From the NCBI GenBank assembly GCA_024743095.1, contig JANSXF010000007.1, positions 1-64,000 of the forward strand: a stretch of DNA of 64,000 nt. The letters run 5' to 3'. The notes beneath the pieces are model-generated. The model searched no databases. It worked only from the letters and a program-made list of their open reading frames with translations, and was not told where the DNA came from. Source of the DNA: Flavobacteriaceae bacterium (lineage in GTDB: Bacteria > Bacteroidota > Bacteroidia > Flavobacteriales > Flavobacteriaceae). The number at the start of each line of letters is the position of its first letter. The stretch's first letter is position 1. Positions 18,412-31,116 of this stretch are shown one piece after another. A program made the translations under genes and the position numbers.

Positions 18412-19911
18412 ATGTCCCTAAAAGCATTTGCCGCCAAAATATTTGCCAATCGGATAGCCAAGAAAACCGAAAAATGGGTGAACCAACCTGTGAAGGCCCA
18501 ACAAAGGGTGTTCGACCACTTGGTCGGGCAGGGCAAGGGCACCGTTTTTGGGAAGGACCATCAGTTTCAAACCATTACATCCCACCAAGATTTTGTTGAG
18601 CGCGTTCCCATACGTGATTATGAGGAGTTAAAGGGGTACGTGCAGCAGATCATGGATGGAAAACAAGATGTGCTGTGGCCCGGAAAGCCCATCTATTTTG
18701 CAAAGACATCGGGAACCACCTCGGGCGCCAAATACATTCCCATTACCAAACCTTCCATCAAAAACCAGGTGGAAGCCTCCAGAAATGCCATTCTCAATTA
18801 CATACACGAAACGGGAAACGCCGATTTTGTGGATGGCCGGATGATTTTTTTACAGGGAAGCCCGGAGTTGGAGGAAAAGAACGGCATTAAACTGGGCCGC
18901 CTTTCCGGAATTTCAGCACATTACGTGCCCAATTATCTCCAAAAAAATAGACTGCCCAGTTGGGAGACCAATTGTATCGAGGATTGGGAGACCAAGGTGG
19001 ACAAGATCGTTGAGGAGACCAAGAAGGAGAATATGTCGGTAATCGCCGGGATTCCCTCATGGGTGCAGATGTATTTTGAAAAACTCAACACCAGGACAGG
19101 GAAAAAGGTCGGTGAACTCTTCAAAGAGTTCCAGTTGTTCATTTATGGAGGGGTAAATTATGAACCCTATCGCGCCAAATTTGAAAATCTTATCGGGAGA
19201 AAGGTGGACAGTATCGAATTGTTCCCGGCCAGCGAAGGGTTTTTTGCCTACCAGAATTCCCAAAAGGAAAAAGGAATGCTGTTGCTTTTGAACGCGGGCA
19301 TTTTTTATGAGTTCGTAAAGGCCGATGAATTTTTTGATGAGAACCCAAGGCGATTGACCATTGCCGATGTGGAACTGGGCGTTGATTATGCGATGGTAAT
19401 TTCCACGGATGCCGGACTTTGGGGATACAATCTGGGTGATACCGTTCGGTTTATTTCCAAGGATCCATATAAGATTGTGGTTTCGGGGCGCATCAAGCAC
19501 TTTATATCCGCCTTTGGGGAACACGTGATTGCCAAGGAAGTGGAAGAAGCGTTACAATTGGCCGTGGAACAGACCGATGCGTTGGTCAACGAATTTACCG
19601 TTGCTCCGCAAACCAATCCTGCGGAGGGAGAGCTGCCCTATCACGAATGGTTCATCGAATTTGAAAGGGAACCATCGGACATAAAAAGGTTTTTGGCCAT
19701 CATGGAGGAAAGCATGAAACGGCAGAACAGTTACTATTTTGACCTTATTGAGGGTAACATCCTCCAACCGCTGAAAGTAAGCAGTATCAAACCAAATGGT
19801 TTTCAGGATTATATGAAATCGATCGGTAAACTGGGAGGGCAGAACAAGGTCCAACGCCTTGCCAACGACCGAAAAGTGGCCGACGGACTCCAACCATTTA
19901 AAATTAGTTGA
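18412..19911 (+). CDS. GH3 (auxin-responsive promoter) family acyl-acid-amido synthetase-like protein
   Basis: 499 aa; FAKTSGTTSGAKYIPIT adenylation motif and overall GH3-like architecture; ATG directly follows the M23 stop. Confidence 0.88.
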   Translation: MSLKAFAAKIFANRIAKKTEKWVNQPVKAQQRVFDHLVGQGKGTVFGKDHQFQTITSHQDFVERVPIRDYEELKGYVQQIMDGKQDVLWPGKPIYFAKTSGTTSGAKYIPITKPSIKNQVEASRNAILNYIHETGNADFVDGRMIFLQGSPELEEKNGIKLGRLSGISAHYVPNYLQKNRLPSWETNCIEDWETKVDKIVEETKKENMSVIAGIPSWVQMYFEKLNTRTGKKVGELFKEFQLFIYGGVNYEPYRAKFENLIGRKVDSIELFPASEGFFAYQNSQKEKGMLLLLNAGIFYEFVKADEFFDENPRRLTIADVELGVDYAMVISTDAGLWGYNLGDTVRFISKDPYKIVVSGRIKHFISAFGEHVIAKEVEEALQLAVEQTDALVNEFTVAPQTNPAEGELPYHEWFIEFEREPSDIKRFLAIMEESMKRQNSYYFDLIEGNILQPLKVSSIKPNGFQDYMKSIGKLGGQNKVQRLANDRKVADGLQPFKIS

Positions 19912-19964
19912 CTTAGAAGGGCTTAACTTTCATAGGAATTCACTTATTTTTGCCAGAAGATATG

Positions 19965-21650
19965 ATGGCAACAGAAGTAAAACAGACTACCAGGGCACAG
20001 GAGTCCACCAATGCAATTGAACGATTGTACATTACCATGCGCCATTTGCTCAATAGAGGATTTTATAAGCCCTCCGGCGTTTCGGGCAATGCACTGAGAA
20101 CCGCACTTTTGCTGCTCCGCCCCGAGATTTACGGAACCATTGCGGAAGATAAGGCCGAACTCAACGGACTGATCTATGTATTGGAACGCTTGCCCGAAGG
20201 GATAGAAGAGTGCCGTTTCATCAATCTGACCTCCGATGAAGGGTTTGGAAAATCACACCTAAGGCCCATTGTTCCCCCAAAACGAAGAAGAAACTGCTAT
20301 CGCATCGACGATGAGCAGATGAACATCGAGATCACACGAGGACGTAGCGACATTTATGATATCCTGACCCACCTTACCTTTTTGTTCGTGGAGTCCGGTA
20401 AAATCTCCAAACGGGTTTTGGTGGATGACGGTACCTCTACCATAAGGGACTGGGACAAGCTGAGCGAGTTTGTTCTTTTGGAGGAAAAGGACAATGAACA
20501 GAGAGAAGTGGCCTTGATTCATTGTGCCAATATTTTAGGAAGAACTTTTGATGAGGTGGTCGATATTGAAAATAAGCTCAAGACCCCCGAAGATCCAGAC
20601 CGCTTTTTGAACGTGATCTATTGGCTCGGTAAATTGGCCATTGAGGAGGAGACCACGGGCAACAAAAGGACCATCACCTTTAGTCCGTTGCTCAGGGAAC
20701 GTTTGGGCCACCATATACATGGGGAAAAGTGGGCCGATAAGATCAAGGCCACGCTCAAGGAACACAACTTGATGGATAGGCCCCTACATATTATCAGTGC
20801 CAATATGCACAGCGTAATGAACTCGCTCTTTGCCAAAAAAGCGTTGGCAGAGGAGTTCCCGGACAACGAATCGTTGGATATTTATGAGGCCTTGGGTTCC
20901 GACAAGAACAGGTCGCTCAACAAAAAGGTAAAGAACTTGGCCCAGAGCAATGGGATGATCTTTCTGGAAGACGAGTCCGGCGCCAACATAGACGTTCAGA
21001 TTTTTGATACCGCCAAATTTGGAAGCAAAAGCTGTTGTTACCAACTCCCGGCAGATGTCACTGAAGAAGAAAAACCCGTTATATTTGTGATGGACTACGC
21101 CTTCGGCGAGCAGGCCTACGAGACCATTGATGAGCTTTTAAAGCCTATGGAAGATGGTAAGGAGAAGGTTTTTCTTAATGTAGATTCGGTCTCGATCATG
21201 GGAAAAGCGGGCATCTTGGAAGGGGGCAAGGGAGATTTGATGATTCCTTCGGCCCATATTTTCGAGGGCACGGCGGATAATTATCCTTTCAACAATGAAC
21301 TCAGCGGTTCCGATTTTGAAGGGCACGGATTGAAAGTAATGGAAGGGACCATGGTGACCGTATTGGGCACATCGCTTCAAAATAGGGACATTCTCCAGTT
21401 TTTCAACGAATCCACCTGGAACGTGATTGGGTTGGAAATGGAGGGTGTGCACTATCAAAAGGCGATACAATCGGCTTCCCAGATACGAAAGAGCATAAAA
21501 AAGGATGTGAAGGTAAGATATGCTTACTACGCATCGGACAATCCTTTGGAGACCGGAAGCACCTTGGCTTCGGGCGGACTGGGAACAACAGGGGTAAAGC
21601 CCACATATTTGATAACGGACAGAATCTTAAAACAACTATTCAATTCATAG
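19965..21650 (+). CDS. large conserved hypothetical (DUF6909-like by recollection) with nucleoside-phosphorylase/AMP-nucleosidase-like C-terminal half
   Basis: C-terminal ...NVIGLEMEGVHYQKAIQ...VRYAYYASDNPLETGS resembles the (M)E-(S/G) plus SD motif layout of PNP/AMN enzymes; ATG at 19962 or 19965 preferred over the TTG at 19950. Confidence 0.7.
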   Translation: MATEVKQTTRAQESTNAIERLYITMRHLLNRGFYKPSGVSGNALRTALLLLRPEIYGTIAEDKAELNGLIYVLERLPEGIEECRFINLTSDEGFGKSHLRPIVPPKRRRNCYRIDDEQMNIEITRGRSDIYDILTHLTFLFVESGKISKRVLVDDGTSTIRDWDKLSEFVLLEEKDNEQREVALIHCANILGRTFDEVVDIENKLKTPEDPDRFLNVIYWLGKLAIEEETTGNKRTITFSPLLRERLGHHIHGEKWADKIKATLKEHNLMDRPLHIISANMHSVMNSLFAKKALAEEFPDNESLDIYEALGSDKNRSLNKKVKNLAQSNGMIFLEDESGANIDVQIFDTAKFGSKSCCYQLPADVTEEEKPVIFVMDYAFGEQAYETIDELLKPMEDGKEKVFLNVDSVSIMGKAGILEGGKGDLMIPSAHIFEGTADNYPFNNELSGSDFEGHGLKVMEGTMVTVLGTSLQNRDILQFFNESTWNVIGLEMEGVHYQKAIQSASQIRKSIKKDVKVRYAYYASDNPLETGSTLASGGLGTTGVKPTYLITDRILKQLFNS

Positions 21651-21652
21651 GT

Positions 21653-22702
21653 ATGGCAGACCAACCAGTAAATCAGAACAATTCGGATGAAATCGATTTG
21701 GGACAATTGTTCCAGATGATCGGAAGGGGATTTCAAAAGTTCTTCAATTTCATCGGCAGCATTTTTAAAGGGGTATTCCATCTGATCATGCTGTTTCTTC
21801 TTTTTGTCCAAAAGAACATTATTGTCATAGGAGCGGCAGTAATTATCGGAGGCATTGGAGGATTTGTTTTGGATAGAATCACTCCTGAGAAATATGTTTC
21901 CAGAATGGTGGTGGAACCAAATTTTAATAGTGTACAACAACTGTACAACAACATTGCCTTTTACAATGATTTGGCAGATGCACAGGATTCTGTTGCCCTG
22001 GCCACTGCGCTGAACATCACAGAGCATGAAGCGGCCAGTATCAAAGAAATTTTCACGGACTCTTATTCGGACGAAAATCAAAAAATCAAGCTTTTTGACG
22101 AGTTTATCAGAGAGTTGGACACCACCACGGTAAAAGCAATAGATTACGAGAATTATCTGAAAAACTTTAATTCCATGGATGCCAGGTTCCATCAGATTTC
22201 TTTGGTTAGCACCAATAACAGAGTAGCAAAGAAAACCCAGCCAGCTATAATAAACTCTATCTCAGTTAATGAGTATTTCAAGCTTCAGAAAAGAATCAAC
22301 GATGAAAACCTGGACCTTCAGGAAGAAATCTATAAAAAACAGTTGGTCGAAATTGACTCTCTCCAAAGTCTTTATCGAACCGTTTTGGTAAAAGAAGCTG
22401 ATAAGCCTATGCAGGGGACCAGTATCAACATGGCAGAAACAGGGGAGTCAAGAAGTCGAGAGCTCGCCCTGGTCCAAGAAAAAGATGTTTTAAAGGAAAA
22501 GTTGGTAGAATTGAACCAAGAACGGGCAAACAAGTCCACCATCATTAATGTAATCAGTGATTTCCCAACTCGTGGAGTTGAACAAAAAGGGATTTGGAAG
22601 AGTTACAAGTTTAAACTTCCACTGGTTTTGTTGGCCTTGGTTTTTGGTGTTTTGGCCTTGCTGGCCCTTAATAAATTCTTAAAAACGTATAACCAAGAAT
22701 AG
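21653..22702 (+). CDS. Wzz-like chain-length determinant / polysaccharide co-polymerase-like membrane protein
   Basis: Two TM segments flanking an extended coiled-coil domain; first gene of the polysaccharide locus. Confidence 0.6.
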   Translation: MADQPVNQNNSDEIDLGQLFQMIGRGFQKFFNFIGSIFKGVFHLIMLFLLFVQKNIIVIGAAVIIGGIGGFVLDRITPEKYVSRMVVEPNFNSVQQLYNNIAFYNDLADAQDSVALATALNITEHEAASIKEIFTDSYSDENQKIKLFDEFIRELDTTTVKAIDYENYLKNFNSMDARFHQISLVSTNNRVAKKTQPAIINSISVNEYFKLQKRINDENLDLQEEIYKKQLVEIDSLQSLYRTVLVKEADKPMQGTSINMAETGESRSRELALVQEKDVLKEKLVELNQERANKSTIINVISDFPTRGVEQKGIWKSYKFKLPLVLLALVFGVLALLALNKFLKTYNQE

Positions 22703-22746
22703 GGTGTTTTGTTTTGGAAGTTAGGGCTTCATCTAAGAAAAAAATG

Positions 22747-23523
22747 ATGAAAAAAATCTTGGTAACGGGGGCCAGTGGTCAATTGGGTCTCGCACTTCTA
22801 GAACATGCACATGATTTACCTGAATTTTTCTTTGATTTCAAAACTTCCGGAGAGCTTGATATAACCCAACTCTCTGAATTAGATGAGATTTTTAGGAAAG
22901 GAGGGTATGATTACTGCATCAATTGTGCGGCCTATACCAATGTGGAGGAAGCGGAGAAACATCCCGACAAGGCATTTGCCGTCAATGCAGAGGGAGTGAA
23001 AAACCTTGCCGGGGTCTGTAGGGAGCATAACACCACTTTGATTCATATTTCTACGGATTATGTTTTTGATGGCAAAAAAAAAGGCGCATACACTATCAAT
23101 GACAAAACCAACCCGATAAATATATACGGAAAGTCCAAGTTGGCCGGAGAAAAATTTATCCAACAAATTCAACCCAACCATTACATAATCCGCACATCTT
23201 GGTTGTACAGTAAAAAGCACGGAAATAATTTTTATCGTACAATTCTAAGGAAAGCTCATGCGGGGGAGGATTTGTCCGTTACCGATGCCCAAAAAGGGTG
23301 TCCCACCAAGGCAGGGTCATTGGCCAAATTTATCTTGGAGGAGGTTGTTGTAGGTGAAAAGCCTTTCGGGGTTTATCATTTTACGGACGGAAAACCGATG
23401 ACATGGTATGATTTTGCCGAACAGATACTGGATGAGAATGGGTTTAGGGACAAGGTCAACCTTGTTTTGGACATGAATTATCGTACATTAGCAAAGAGGC
23501 CAAGGAACAGCGTACTTGCATAG
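22747..23523 (+). CDS. rfbD: dTDP-4-dehydrorhamnose reductase
   Basis: VTGASGQLGLALLEHA; HISTDYVFDGKKKGAY; NPINIYGKSKLAGE. Confidence 0.93.
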   Translation: MKKILVTGASGQLGLALLEHAHDLPEFFFDFKTSGELDITQLSELDEIFRKGGYDYCINCAAYTNVEEAEKHPDKAFAVNAEGVKNLAGVCREHNTTLIHISTDYVFDGKKKGAYTINDKTNPINIYGKSKLAGEKFIQQIQPNHYIIRTSWLYSKKHGNNFYRTILRKAHAGEDLSVTDAQKGCPTKAGSLAKFILEEVVVGEKPFGVYHFTDGKPMTWYDFAEQILDENGFRDKVNLVLDMNYRTLAKRPRNSVLA

Positions 23524-23559
23524 GTAAACAAAGGTTTCAAGGCTTTTAACGGGGCTTAC

Positions 23560-24633
23560 ATGAAGAAGAAAAATATTCCAAAAAACATTTTGATTACGGG
23601 AGGGGCAGGGTTTATCGGCTCTCATGTGGTTCGGCGGTTTGTAGCGCAATATGGGAATTATCAAATCTTTAACCTAGATGCCTTGACCTATGCGGGAAAC
23701 TTGGAAAACCTAAAGGATATAGAACAAGCCCCAAACTATTCATTTGTTAAAGGAGATATTACCGATGCAGGTTTTGTTAATGACCTTTTCTCCCAAATCA
23801 ATTTTGATGGTGTCATTCACTTGGCCGCGGAATCCCATGTAGACCGATCTATATCTGACCCGGTATCCTTTGTCGGCACAAACGTTTTGGGCACCGTCAA
23901 CTTGTTGAACGCCTCATTACAGTTGACCAAGGAAAACCCTAATTTTTTATTTTACCATATCAGTACCGATGAGGTTTTTGGAAGTTTGGGACAGGAAGGT
24001 TTCTTCAACGAAAGTACGGCATACGACCCAAACTCGCCTTACTCGGCATCCAAGGCAAGTTCCGACCATTTTGTTAGGGCCTATGGTGAGACCTATGATT
24101 TGCCGTATATAATCTCGAATTGTTCCAACAATTATGGCCCCAATCAATTCCCCGAGAAATTAATACCGTTGTTCATCAACAATATCATAAAAAACAAGCC
24201 GTTGCCCCTTTATGGTGATGGCAACTATATCCGCGATTGGTTGTATGTAAAGGACCATGCCGAGGCCATCGATTTGGTATTTCACAAAGGAAGAAAAGGA
24301 GAAACCTACAACATTGGCGGTTTCAATGAATGGAAGAATATAGAATTGACCCGTTTGCTATGCCAATTGATGGATAAAAAACTTGGAAGAAAGGAGGGAA
24401 CTTCAGAAAAACTGATAACCTTTGTAAAAGACCGCCCAGGACACGATTTAAGGTACGCCATTGATGCATCCAAAATCAACAAAGAATTGGGCTGGAAACC
24501 TTCGGTCACTTTTGAAGAAGGACTTGAAAGGACCATAGATTGGTATTTTGACAACCAAGAGTGGCTGGGCCATGTGACCTCGGGAGACTATTTGGAGTAT
24601 TATAAAAAGCAATATCAGACACAGGGGCAATGA
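23560..24633 (+). CDS. rfbB: dTDP-glucose 4,6-dehydratase
   Basis: [57 protein letters not shown]. Confidence 0.97.
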   Translation: MKKKNIPKNILITGGAGFIGSHVVRRFVAQYGNYQIFNLDALTYAGNLENLKDIEQAPNYSFVKGDITDAGFVNDLFSQINFDGVIHLAAESHVDRSISDPVSFVGTNVLGTVNLLNASLQLTKENPNFLFYHISTDEVFGSLGQEGFFNESTAYDPNSPYSASKASSDHFVRAYGETYDLPYIISNCSNNYGPNQFPEKLIPLFINNIIKNKPLPLYGDGNYIRDWLYVKDHAEAIDLVFHKGRKGETYNIGGFNEWKNIELTRLLCQLMDKKLGRKEGTSEKLITFVKDRPGHDLRYAIDASKINKELGWKPSVTFEEGLERTIDWYFDNQEWLGHVTSGDYLEYYKKQYQTQGQ

Positions 24634-25499
24634 AAGGAATCATTTTGGCAGGAGGAACAGGTAGCAGGCTGCACCCACTTACCCTTTCGGTAAGCAAGCA
24701 GTTGATGCCCATTTACGACAAGCCGATGATTTACTATCCCCTTTCTACTTTAATGTATGCAGGAATCCAGGAAATATTGATTATTTCTACTCCAAAGGAC
24801 CTTCCGCTGTTTAAAGAACTGTTGGGAGATGGGAAGAAGTATGGATGTTCTTTTTCTTATGCAGCTCAAAAATCTCCAAATGGATTGGCGGAAGCCTTCA
24901 TCATTGGAGAAGATTTTATCGGTAAGGACAAAGTTGCATTGGTTTTAGGAGATAATATTTTCTACGGAGCAGGCTTATCCAAGCTTTTACAAACTAATAA
25001 TGATCCCGATGGAGGAATTATTTATGCCTATAGGGTAAACGATCCAAAACGATATGGGGTAGTGGAGTTTGATGGGGAAGGAAAGGCCATCAGTATTGAA
25101 GAGAAACCCAAAGAGCCTAAATCCAATTATGTGGTGCCGGGGATTTATTTTTATGACAACGATGTGGTTTCCATTGCCAAAAGTATCGAACCTAGTGCTA
25201 GGGGGGAATTGGAAATCACAGATGTTAATAGAGAATATCTGAAAAGAGGTAGGCTCAATGTAAGTATTTTGGATAGGGGTACAGCGTGGCTGGACACTGG
25301 AACATTTCAAGCACTAATGCAAGCATCGCAATTTGTAGAGGTGATTGAAGAACGACAAGGTCTTATAACAGGATCTATAGAAGTGGCCGCCTATGAAATG
25401 GGTTATATCGATGAAAATCAGTTGAAAGATTTGGCTGAACCCTTAATGAAGAGTGGTTATGGCAAAAGATTGTTGGGCATATTGAACAAGGAAGCATGA
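24630..25499 (+). CDS. rfbA: glucose-1-phosphate thymidylyltransferase
   Basis: [42 protein letters not shown]. Confidence 0.98.
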   Translation: MKGIILAGGTGSRLHPLTLSVSKQLMPIYDKPMIYYPLSTLMYAGIQEILIISTPKDLPLFKELLGDGKKYGCSFSYAAQKSPNGLAEAFIIGEDFIGKDKVALVLGDNIFYGAGLSKLLQTNNDPDGGIIYAYRVNDPKRYGVVEFDGEGKAISIEEKPKEPKSNYVVPGIYFYDNDVVSIAKSIEPSARGELEITDVNREYLKRGRLNVSILDRGTAWLDTGTFQALMQASQFVEVIEERQGLITGSIEVAAYEMGYIDENQLKDLAEPLMKSGYGKRLLGILNKEA

Positions 25500-26029
25500 T
25501 AAAAGCGACAGAGACAACCCTGAAAGGATGCTTTATAATTGAACCTCAGATTTTCGAGGATGAACGGGGGTATTTTTTTGAGAGTTTTAATCACAAAGAG
25601 TTTTGTGAGGCGATAGGTCAAGAAATAAACTTTGTGCAGGACAACCAATCTTTTTCCAAAAAAGGAGTGTTGAGAGGTTTGCATTTTCAAAAAGGAGAAC
25701 ATGCCCAGGCAAAGCTGGTTTCTGTCCTGTCGGGAAGAATTCAGGATGTAGTGGTCGATTTGCGTAAAGATTCTCCTACCTTTGCGCAACATTTTTCGAT
25801 TGAGCTAAGTAGTGAAAACAAAAAGCAACTGTTTGTGCCAAGAGGGTTTGCCCACGGGTTTTTAACGTTGAGTGAATCTGCAAATGTATTTTATAAGTGT
25901 GATAATTACTATAATAAAAAAGCGGAGTCAGGAATTAAGTTTGATGATAGTAAACTGGCAATTGACTGGAATATAAGTTCACATGAGATTTTGCTTTCTG
26001 AAAAGGATAATACACAATGGACTCTGTAA
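25496..26029 (+). CDS. rfbC: dTDP-4-dehydrorhamnose 3,5-epimerase
   Basis: [37 protein letters not shown]. Confidence 0.97.
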   Translation: MIKATETTLKGCFIIEPQIFEDERGYFFESFNHKEFCEAIGQEINFVQDNQSFSKKGVLRGLHFQKGEHAQAKLVSVLSGRIQDVVVDLRKDSPTFAQHFSIELSSENKKQLFVPRGFAHGFLTLSESANVFYKCDNYYNKKAESGIKFDDSKLAIDWNISSHEILLSEKDNTQWTL

Positions 26030-26099
26030 ATACTCAAAAATTAAGGCTGTCCTCCAAACTACTAGATATAGTTTGCATGACAAAGGCAACAAAAAGAAT

Positions 26100-27236
26100 A
26101 TGTTGAAGAAGAAGAAAAACCTTATTGTTTTTGGAACTCGACCAGAGGCGATAAAAATGTCCCCTTTGGTTAAGGAGTTTGAGAAACATTCTGATGAATT
26201 TGACACTAAAGTTTGTATTACTGCCCAGCATAGGGAAATGTTAGATCAGGTTCTTTCTTTTTTTGAGATAGAACCAGATTATGATCTTAATCTTATGAAA
26301 CCCAATCAAAACCTTTATAGTTTAACGGCAGACATCATACAGAACCTTAAGGTTGTGTTGGAGGATTTCGAACCAGATTACGTATATGTTCATGGAGATA
26401 CAACAACTACAATGGCCACAAGTATCGCTGCTTTTTATTCTGGATCCAAGGTGTGTCATGTTGAAGCAGGATTGAGGACCTTCAATAAAAAATCACCCTT
26501 TCCAGAAGAAATGAACAGATGTGTTACGGGGGTTGTAAGCGACATACATTTTGCACCTACCCAAACATCCAAAGAAAATCTTTTAAAAGAAAACAAGCCC
26601 CCCAAATCAATTCTTGTAACGGGAAATACTGTGATTGATGCACTACATTTAAGTGTCTCCAAGGTCAATGCCCAAACATATGACCACCCGGAAATAAGCA
26701 TGTTGTCCCAAATTTTAGACCCTGATAAAAAGCTTGTTTTGGTAACAGGTCACCGCAGGGAAAATCATGGGGATGGGTTTTTGAGTATTTGTGAAGCTTT
26801 AAAGGAAATTTCCCAAAAATATGATGATGTCCAAATAGTTTATCCGGTACACTTAAATCCTAAAGTTCAAGAGCCGGTATACAAAATACTTGGTGATGTT
26901 CCGAACATAGAATTGATAGCCCCTTTATCTTACCCGTCCTTTGTGTGGCTTATGAATCAATCTTATATGATAATAACCGACAGTGGAGGTGTACAGGAAG
27001 AGGCGCCAAGTTTGGGGAAACCCGTTTTGGTAATGAGGGATACAACCGAAAGGCCAGAGGCGGTCGATGCCGGAACTGTTCTTTTGGTCGGGACCAACAA
27101 GGATTTAATTGTCTCAAAAGCATCTAAACTTTTAGAAAATAAAAATGCTTACGATGAGATGACCAAACTGCACAACCCTTATGGTGATGGCATGGCAAGC
27201 AAAAAAATTGTAGAACATATAAGAAAGCAAAAATGA
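26100..27236 (+). CDS. wecB: non-hydrolyzing UDP-N-acetylglucosamine 2-epimerase
   Basis: VFGTRPEAIKMSPLVKEFEK; HVEAGLRTFNKKSPFPEEMNR; TDSGGVQEEAPSLGKPVLVMRDTTERPEA; start trimmed from 25983. Confidence 0.96.
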   Translation: MLKKKKNLIVFGTRPEAIKMSPLVKEFEKHSDEFDTKVCITAQHREMLDQVLSFFEIEPDYDLNLMKPNQNLYSLTADIIQNLKVVLEDFEPDYVYVHGDTTTTMATSIAAFYSGSKVCHVEAGLRTFNKKSPFPEEMNRCVTGVVSDIHFAPTQTSKENLLKENKPPKSILVTGNTVIDALHLSVSKVNAQTYDHPEISMLSQILDPDKKLVLVTGHRRENHGDGFLSICEALKEISQKYDDVQIVYPVHLNPKVQEPVYKILGDVPNIELIAPLSYPSFVWLMNQSYMIITDSGGVQEEAPSLGKPVLVMRDTTERPEAVDAGTVLLVGTNKDLIVSKASKLLENKNAYDEMTKLHNPYGDGMASKKIVEHIRKQK

Positions 27237-28456
27237 ACAACCCTTCGGTGGTAATGGTAGGATTAGGCTATATAGGTCTTCCTACAGCAGCATTGGTGGC
27301 TCAGAAAGAAACAAAAGTATTCGGAGTAGACATTAACCAGGAAGTGGTTGATACTATAAATGCTGGAAAAATCCACATTGTGGAACCAGAGTTGGATGTA
27401 GCAGTTTCTAAAGCAGTTGCTTCTGGGTTTTTGAAAGCTGGGACACTGCCGGTTCCTGCGGACACCTTTATAATTGTGGTACCGACGCCGTTCAAAGGAA
27501 AGAATGAACCGGATATATCCTTTGTCCAGGCCGCAACCAAGTCCGTCTTGCCTTTCTTAAAGGAGGGGGATTTGTATATAATTGAGTCAACTTCACCGGT
27601 AGGAACTACGGAAAAGATGCGTGATTACATATACCAAGAAAGACCTGAGCTTGAAGGTAAGATTTATATTGCATACTGCCCTGAAAGAGTGTTGCCTGGT
27701 AATGTTATGTATGAGCTGGTCAACAATGATAGGGTAATCGGGGGAATCGACGATGAATCCACCGACAAGGCCGCTAACTTTTATGCGCAGTATGTCAAAG
27801 GAAGTCTGCACAAGACTAATGCGCGTACTGCTGAGATGTGCAAGCTGGTAGAAAACTCTTCAAGAGATGTACAAATTGCCTTTGCCAATGAATTATCCTT
27901 GATATGTGATAAAGCCGACATTAACGTTTGGGAGTTGATTGAACTTGCGAACAAACACCCTAGAGTAAATATTCTTCAGCCTGGTTGTGGCGTTGGGGGG
28001 CATTGTATTGCGGTAGACCCTTATTTTATAGTTTCGGACTACCCAATGGAGTCTCAAATCATTGGTAAAGCCAGGGAAATCAACAATTATAAATCATTTT
28101 GGTGTGCTGAAAAGATTAAGAATGTGAAACTGGAATTTCAGTTGCAACACGGAAGAAAGCCTAAAATAGCTTTGATGGGACTGGCATTTAAACCTAACAT
28201 CGATGATCTTAGGGAGTCTCCGGCTAAGTATATTGCACAAAAGGTTTTACAAGACGCCAATGATGAAGAGTATTTTATAGTGGAGCCCAATATTAACGAA
28301 CACAAAGTTTTTAAACTTACAGCGTATAAGCAAGCTGTGGAAAAAGCGGATATTATAGCTTTTTTGGTGGCTCATGATGAGTTTAAAAGTTTGGAAATCA
28401 ATCCGGATAAATTGATTTTGGATTTTTGTGGAGTAGTTGACAAAGTAATTAAATAG
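27233..28456 (+). CDS. wecC: UDP-N-acetyl-D-mannosamine dehydrogenase (WecC-type nucleotide sugar dehydrogenase)
   Basis: VGLGYIGLPTAALVA; NILQPGCGVGGHCIAVDPYFIV active-site motif; adjacent to wecB. Confidence 0.9.
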   Translation: MNNPSVVMVGLGYIGLPTAALVAQKETKVFGVDINQEVVDTINAGKIHIVEPELDVAVSKAVASGFLKAGTLPVPADTFIIVVPTPFKGKNEPDISFVQAATKSVLPFLKEGDLYIIESTSPVGTTEKMRDYIYQERPELEGKIYIAYCPERVLPGNVMYELVNNDRVIGGIDDESTDKAANFYAQYVKGSLHKTNARTAEMCKLVENSSRDVQIAFANELSLICDKADINVWELIELANKHPRVNILQPGCGVGGHCIAVDPYFIVSDYPMESQIIGKAREINNYKSFWCAEKIKNVKLEFQLQHGRKPKIALMGLAFKPNIDDLRESPAKYIAQKVLQDANDEEYFIVEPNINEHKVFKLTAYKQAVEKADIIAFLVAHDEFKSLEINPDKLILDFCGVVDKVIK

Positions 28457-28457
28457 C

Positions 28458-29044
28458 ATGAACAAAAACCTAAAAGACTTCTTTGCACATGAAACCGCCG
28501 TTATTGATAGTGGTTCAATAATTGGAAAGGGCACCAAGATTTGGCATTTTTCCCATATCATGAAAGATTGTAAAATTGGTGAGGCATGTAATATTGGACA
28601 AAATGTGGTTATTTCTCCAAAGGTTATATTAGGAAGAAATGTGAAGATACAGAACAATGTTTCAGTCTACACTGGAGTTGTATGCGAAGATGATGTGTTT
28701 TTAGGCCCTTCCATGGTATTTACAAATGTTATCAATCCTCGTAGTGCCATTAATCGTAGGGGAGAATATGCAAGAACAATTGTAAGGAACGGGGCGTCTA
28801 TAGGAGCTAATGCCACAATAGTTTGTGGGAACGATATTGGCAAATATGCCTTTATTGGAGCGGGTGCAGTAGTAACCAAGAGTGTATCTGATTATGCGCT
28901 GTTGGTAGGTAATCCTGCGAAACAAATTGGCTGGGTGGGAGAATACGGACATAGATTGAAATTTGATAATAACGGAAAAGCAATATGTCCTGAGAGTGGT
29001 CAAGAATACCAGTTGAACAATGAGAAAGTAATACGTATTAAATA

Positions 29045-29045
<1 letters not shown>
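28458..29045 (+). CDS. WbpD/WlbB-like N-acetyltransferase (left-handed beta-helix)
   Basis: Hexapeptide repeats; FTNVINPRSAINRRGEYARTIVRNGASIGANATIVCGNDIG. Confidence 0.88.
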
Positions 29046-31086
<2,041 letters not shown>

Positions 31087-31116
31087 ACAATTACACGAAA
31101 GAATATTTTAGATAGA

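Noticed and set aside
19522-19527. CACGTG in the GH3-like gene
   Set aside because: Flanking bases do not match parS.
21527-22192. 221-aa minus-strand ORF across the PNP-like and Wzz-like genes
   Set aside because: Antisense to two coding genes, Cys/Ile-rich unnatural composition.
25983-26099. N-terminal extension of wecB in the ORF track
   Set aside because: Extension overlaps rfbC and precedes the canonical MLKKKKNLIVFGTRPEAIK start.
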